A DNA stretch of 9,733 bases from Bradyrhizobium sp. (GTDB taxonomy: Bacteria; Pseudomonadota; Alphaproteobacteria; Rhizobiales; Xanthobacteraceae), in NCBI GenBank assembly GCA_019243075.1, contig JAFAUV010000125.1:1-9733 (forward strand), in the 5' to 3' direction. Positions 6,779 through 9,733 of the stretch are shown in pieces. The position numbers and the translations under genes are program-made. Numbering within the stretch: position 1 is the first letter of the stretch; each line of letters starts with the position of its first letter. Under the pieces are notes generated by a model, which did no database searches, had not been told where the DNA came from, and was given only the letters and a program-made list of their open reading frames with translations.

Positions 6779-7702
6779 CTAGGCTTTGATCAACTCCATC
6801 ACCGCCGCGGCAAATGCTTCCGGCTCTTCCTGCGGCAGATTGTGTCCCGCACGCGGTATCTTTCGATGAACACGCCGGCCGGTGAATTTGGCGGCACTCG
6901 CTTTGCCGTGGGTGGCGGAGGCGACGCCGTCGCCCTCGCCGTCCAGCGTGATCGCGGGCACAGAGATCGGCGGCAGCGCCGCGAGCTTCTGCTCGATGTC
7001 CGCATAACGCGGGTCGCCATCGACGAGGCCATAGCGGTGACGATAGCTATGGATCACGATGTCGACGTAATCCGGATTGTCGTGGGCGATGGACGTCCGC
7101 TCCAGACAGGCCTCGTCGAACTTCCAGTTCGGCGACCATTGCTGCCACAGGATGCGGGTGATGCCGCGGCGGTCGGCGGCAAGGCCCGCGCGCCCGCGCT
7201 CGATCTGGAAATACCACTGATACCAGTACGGCACCTCGCGCTCGGGCCTCGCCGGCTTCAGCGCGTTGGCGATGTCCTGGATCAGATAGCTGTTGACGCA
7301 AACAAGCCCGATGCATCGCTCCGGCCATAGCGCGGCGCCGACGCAGGCCGCGCGTCCGCCCCAATCATAGCCGGCAAACACCGCGCGCGGGATCGACAGC
7401 GCATCCAGCAGCGCGATCAAGTCCGCGCCGATCGCCGCCTGCTCGCCCGAACGCGGCGTCGAGGCATCGAGAAACCGCGTCGGACCGTAGCCGCGCAGAT
7501 AGGGAACGATGGCCCGGCAGCCTTGGCTGGCCAGTATCGGCGCCACATCGACATATGAGTGGATGTCATAGGGAAAGCCGTGCAGCAGCAGCGCGACCGG
7601 GCCGTCGGCGGGACCGGTCTCGTAATAGGCGATATTGAGCACGCCCGCATCGACATGACGGAGCGGCTCCAGCCGCTGAGAGGAAGATGCGCGTGACACC
7701 AT
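6779..7702 (-). CDS. alpha/beta hydrolase with Asp nucleophile (epoxide hydrolase / haloalkane dehalogenase-like)
   Basis: A 307-residue cytoplasmic hydrolase. The oxyanion motif HGFP is at 41-44. The nucleophile elbow GYDWGG at 111-116 places Asp113 where esterases have Ser. The conserved His is H287 in RAGHNLPQEEP, and an acid candidate is D255 or D258 in LDGEGDG. Asp nucleophiles are typical of epoxide hydrolases, haloalkane dehalogenases and haloacetate dehalogenases, which form a covalent ester that water then hydrolyses. Several lid tyrosines (Y160, Y161, Y164) could serve an epoxide hydrolase but do not prove it. ATG 7702 has AAAGGG 8 bases upstream. Just upstream in the leader is a 12 bp tandem repeat. 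The gene is divergent from the amidohydrolase with a 174 bp gap, so the two may share regulation. The substrate is unknown. Confidence 0.9.
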   Translation of the reverse strand: MVSRASSSQRLEPLRHVDAGVLNIAYYETGPADGPVALLLHGFPYDIHSYVDVAPILASQGCRAIVPYLRGYGPTRFLDASTPRSGEQAAIGADLIALLDALSIPRAVFAGYDWGGRAACVGAALWPERCIGLVCVNSYLIQDIANALKPARPEREVPYWYQWYFQIERGRAGLAADRRGITRILWQQWSPNWKFDEACLERTSIAHDNPDYVDIVIHSYRHRYGLVDGDPRYADIEQKLAALPPISVPAITLDGEGDGVASATHGKASAAKFTGRRVHRKIPRAGHNLPQEEPEAFAAAVMELIKA

Positions 7703-7714
7703 GCTTGCAACCCT

Positions 7715-7738
7715 TTGAACGGTTCTTTGGACGGTTCT
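7715..7738 (-). repeat. 12 bp tandem repeat, two copies, in hydrolase leader
   Basis: On the minus strand AGAACCGTCCAA (7738-7727) is followed directly by AGAACCGTTCAA (7726-7715), 11 of 12 bases identical. It ends just before the AGGG ribosome-binding site of the hydrolase. Tandem half-sites one helical turn apart are common for regulators, but a simple local duplication is equally possible. Confidence 0.5.
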
Positions 7739-7771
7739 GATGATCGCTTGATGCCGTCATGATAGCCTGCG

Positions 7772-7785
7772 TCGCCGTTCGGCGA
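7772..7785. promoter_or_regulatory. operator-like palindrome TCGCCG-TT-CGGCGA
   Basis: Perfect 6 bp inverted arms around TT lie in the middle of the divergent hydrolase/amidohydrolase gap, 70 bp from one start and 87 bp from the other. The position suits an operator shared by both genes. No regulator gene is visible in the window, and GC-rich palindromes arise easily in this genome. Confidence 0.3.
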
Positions 7786-7876
7786 TATAGTCGCGACCCC
7801 GGGCCGAAAGCCCCGACAATGCTGCGCTCCATCAGCCGCACCCGATTCAACAACAACAAACAAGGGAGTGAACGCC

Positions 7877-8935
7877 ATGGCCGTCAGCACCGCGCCTTCC
7901 ACGCGAAGCGGGCTCTACGCCGATCCACGCGAGGACTGGCTCGCGCTGCACACCGAGGCGATCATCGATCCGGCCCGGCCGATCATCGATCCGCATCACC
8001 ATCTCTGGGACCGCGGCGGGGTGCGCTATCTGATCGAGGAGATGAGCGACGACGTCAATTCCGGCCACAACATTGTCGCGACCGTCTATGTTGAGAGCCG
8101 CTCGATGTATCGCAGCTTCGGTCCGGAAGCGTTGCGGCCCGTCGGCGAGGTCGAGTTCGTCAACGGCGCAGCCGCGATGGCGGCAAGCGGGGGCTATGGC
8201 ACGACCCTGATCGCCCACGGCATCGTCGGCCACACCAACCTCCTGCTGGGCGACGGCGCCAAGGCCGTGCTCGAAGCGCAGATCGCCGCCGGCAACGGCC
8301 GCTTTCGCGGCATCCGCCACTCCTCGGCCTGGGATGCCGACAAGAACGTCGCCGGCATCTATGCAAAACGGCCGAAGGGCCTGTTGCTCGATCCTGCCTT
8401 CCGCCAGGGATTTGCCTGCCTGGCCCCGCTCGGGCTGAGCTTCGACGCCTGGCTGTTCTACACGCAACTCGATGAGTTCATCGATCTTGCCCGTGCCTTT
8501 CCCGACACCAGGATCTGCCTCGACCATTGCGGCGGCATCATCGGCACCGGAAGCTATGCCAACCGCCGCGCGGAGATCTTCAAGACCTGGAAGGCCTCGA
8601 TCCAGGAAGTCGCCGGATGCAAGAACGTGGTGGTGAAACTCGGCGGACTTGCGATGGTGCTGCCGGGCTTCGGCTTCCATGAATGGCCGAAGCCGCCGAA
8701 CTCCGAGCAGGCCGCCGCTGCCTGGAAGCCCTATATCGAAACCTGCATCGAGGCCTTCGGCGTGGATCGCTGCATGTTCGAGAGCAATTTCCCGCCCGAC
8801 AAGGGCCAGTGCAGCTACCAGGTGATCTTCAACGCGTTCAAGCGTCTTTCCGCAAACGCCAGCGAAAGCGAGAAGACGGCACTGTTCTCGAAGACGGCGC
8901 AGGGTTTCTATCGGCTGCGGCTCCCGTCGCAATAG
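7877..8935 (+). CDS. amidohydrolase family metal-dependent hydrolase (COG3618 / Amidohydro_2)
   Basis: A 352-residue predicted TIM-barrel hydrolase. Metal-site motifs are visible: DPHHHLWD at 38-45 on the first strand, RGIRHSSAW at 144-152, CLDHCGG at 214-220 with His217, and FESNFPPDKG at 301-310 with a barrel-end acidic residue. The family includes 2-pyrone-4,6-dicarboxylate lactonase and sugar-acid lactonases, so lactone or amide hydrolysis is likely, but the exact substrate cannot be read. ATG 7877 is chosen because AGGGAG lies 8 bases upstream; in-frame GTG 7868 overlaps that SD. A 372-codon ORF on the opposite strand is longer than this gene but has no domain, while the conserved motifs fall on this strand. 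Its neighbours are a divergent alpha/beta hydrolase and a convergent cupin, which suggests a small catabolic group. Confidence 0.92.
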   Translation: MAVSTAPSTRSGLYADPREDWLALHTEAIIDPARPIIDPHHHLWDRGGVRYLIEEMSDDVNSGHNIVATVYVESRSMYRSFGPEALRPVGEVEFVNGAAAMAASGGYGTTLIAHGIVGHTNLLLGDGAKAVLEAQIAAGNGRFRGIRHSSAWDADKNVAGIYAKRPKGLLLDPAFRQGFACLAPLGLSFDAWLFYTQLDEFIDLARAFPDTRICLDHCGGIIGTGSYANRRAEIFKTWKASIQEVAGCKNVVVKLGGLAMVLPGFGFHEWPKPPNSEQAAAAWKPYIETCIEAFGVDRCMFESNFPPDKGQCSYQVIFNAFKRLSANASESEKTALFSKTAQGFYRLRLPSQ

Positions 8936-8965
8936 ACCTCCGGAGAGGAGCAGCACTTCGCGCAT

Positions 8966-8991
8966 CTGCCGACGATGCCTCGCATCGGCAG
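8966..8991. terminator. hairpin between convergent amidohydrolase and cupin genes
   Basis: CTGC (8966-8969) pairs with GCAG (8988-8991), and CGATGC (8973-8978) pairs with GCATCG (8982-8987). The loop is CTC and a three-base bulge lies on one side. The hairpin fills most of the 61 bp gap between two convergent stop codons, where a two-way terminator is expected. There is no T-tract on either side, so it would be weak or act with other factors. Confidence 0.45.
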
Positions 8992-8996
8992 GTTCG

Positions 8997-9449
8997 TCAG
9001 CCCGCCATCAAGCTCGCGGGGCGGCGGCCAGCCGCGGGCAGAACAATCTTTCGCAGCTTCAACAACACGCGGAGCGCCAAGCCGAACCAGACCGGGGAGG
9101 TCTTGCGACAGAAAGCGAGCTTCTTGACATGGCCTTCGACATGCCATCTGGCGTGAGCGCCGTCCTTGAAGAAGATGACGTCGCCCGCGCCATAGCGGGT
9201 CGGCGGCAGCCCATCGCTCTCCAGCACGATTGAGCCATCGAGGATCAGCACGGTTTCATCGAAATCATAGTGCCAGCTGAACTTGCCCGCGGTGCAGTGC
9301 CAGACCATGGTGGTGGCGAGACCGTCGGCGCTCTGCGACAAAATGCAACAGGTCGCTTCCGGCCTGCCCTCGATGATCCAGGAAGGCTCGATCGGCCGCG
9401 ATATCAAATCGACGCTGAGTTTTGCAATTTCAATCAATGAGCGCGACAT
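8997..9449 (-). CDS. cupin domain-containing protein (Cupin_3-like)
   Basis: A 150-residue single-domain protein with a beta-barrel cupin fold. Motif 1 is visible as GKFSWHYDFDETVLILDG (55-72), with His60 and Glu65 as metal ligands. Motif 2 is GDVIFFKDGAHARWHV (89-104), with His99 and His103 as candidates. The small DUF861/Cupin_3 group often has an ETVLILDG / GDVIFF pattern like this; members include ureidoglycolate-related and uncharacterised proteins. The C-terminal ~35 residues are basic and hydrophobic, beyond the cupin core. ATG 9449 has GAGAGG 5 bases upstream. It converges on the amidohydrolase, leaving 61 bp. The function is unknown; it may be an enzyme in the same pathway or a small-molecule sensor. 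Confidence 0.88.
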   Translation of the reverse strand: MSRSLIEIAKLSVDLISRPIEPSWIIEGRPEATCCILSQSADGLATTMVWHCTAGKFSWHYDFDETVLILDGSIVLESDGLPPTRYGAGDVIFFKDGAHARWHVEGHVKKLAFCRKTSPVWFGLALRVLLKLRKIVLPAAGRRPASLMAG

Positions 9450-9586
9450 TGCGACCTCTCAACCAACCAGAAGAACGGCGCGCAACGTCGGGCGGCCTGC
9501 AATAGCGCGAACCAAACTAAGTCACCCGGATTTAAGCATTCCTTACAAAAGGTCCTACAATCGCAACCACATTGGTGAGGAGGACC
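9450..9586. other. intergenic region upstream of cupin
   Basis: This stretch should hold the cupin promoter on the minus strand. It contains a short AT-richer segment (about 9510-9570) but no promoter pair or dyad I would name. Confidence 0.5.
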
Positions 9587-9733
9587 ATGCGTGATCTGCG
9601 GCGCAGGGCGCGACGGGTGCCGGCACTGCCCATTTGCCGGCGCACGTCACAAAACTCTCTCGCGATGCACGCAGCGGCAGTCCATCTCGTATTCGAGACC
9701 GACCACCGGGGGCCGATTGAAATGCCAGGTCAA
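9587..9733 (+). CDS. possible hypothetical protein, partial at right edge
   Basis: ATG 9587 follows an excellent ribosome-binding site (GAGGAGG, 3 bases before ATG), and the frame is open for 49 codons to the window end. The translation starts MRDLRRRARRVPALPICRR and matches nothing I recognise. It is Arg-rich, and its third-position GC is lower than that of its neighbours, as expected of an out-of-frame reading. It overlaps an opposite-strand candidate; at most one of the two is likely to be real. Confidence 0.25.
   Translation, partial: MRDLRRRARRVPALPICRRTSQNSLAMHAAAVHLVFETDHRGPIEMPGQ
9647..9733 (-). CDS. possible C-terminus of a minus-strand gene entering from the right
   Basis: Read on the minus strand from 9733, 28 codons are open (LTWHFNRPPVVGLEYEMDCR, then eight more) and end in TGA at 9649-9647. 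The composition looks more protein-like than the opposite reading, and about three quarters of third positions are G or C. A stem GTGCCGGC / GCCGGC-(gc)-AC at 9617-9645 lies directly after the stop, as a terminator would. The family is not recognised. Confidence 0.3.
   Translation of the reverse strand: MTWHFNRPPVVGLEYEMDCRCVHRERVL

Noticed and set aside
6602..7330. 242-codon plus-strand ORF
   Set aside because: Antisense shadow of the alpha/beta hydrolase, without domain or ribosome-binding site.
7847..8965. 372-codon minus-strand ORF opposite the amidohydrolase
   Set aside because: Longer than the true gene, but all conserved metal-site motifs lie in the plus-strand frame, which also has a good SD.
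1..9733. Mobile element, phage, CRISPR or defence system
   Set aside because: No transposase, integrase, terminal repeats, spacer array or defence-type protein could be found on either strand.

Overview
The window looks like chromosomal DNA of a high-GC alphaproteobacterium, most likely Bradyrhizobium or a close relative. This rests on codon use, short SD-led overlapping genes, and the resemblance of the large FecR/VCBS surface protein to ones I recall from that group. No database search was possible. I see no rRNA, tRNA, CRISPR array, insertion sequence or integrase.

Layout. (1) Positions 1-2821, minus strand: the N-terminal ~940 residues of a very large secreted adhesin-like protein. It has a prefix domain, a FecR-like domain, two VCBS/cadherin-like domains and a beta-solenoid repeat region that runs off the left edge. 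The reading frame is broken by an apparent one-base deletion at 2131/2132. (2) Positions 2822-3423: a roughly 600 bp divergent intergenic region, AT-rich on its left side, with several dyads and terminator-like hairpins. (3) Plus strand: a periplasmic transglutaminase-like cysteine protease of the BTLCP/LapG type (3424-4212), then a two-gene ABC exporter (ATPase 4364-5116, permease 5113-6639, start and stop overlapping in ATGA). (4) An enzyme group follows: an alpha/beta hydrolase with an Asp nucleophile (minus, 6779-7702), a divergently transcribed COG3618-type amidohydrolase (plus, 7877-8935), and a cupin (minus, 8997-9449). (5) The right edge, 9450-9733, holds no secure gene; two mutually exclusive partial ORFs are described.

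How the genes may work together. The most interesting unit is the adhesin beside a LapG-type protease. In Pseudomonas, LapG cuts the N-terminal retention module of the adhesin LapA to release it from the cell surface, under control of the c-di-GMP receptor LapD. Here a FecR-fold domain sits where a retention module would be and a LapG-like gene is next door, but no LapD-like gene is visible. Whether the protease acts on this adhesin is inference. The hydrolase, amidohydrolase and cupin resemble a small catabolic neighbourhood of unknown substrate. Apart from the adhesin/protease pair and the frameshift, the window is fairly ordinary.
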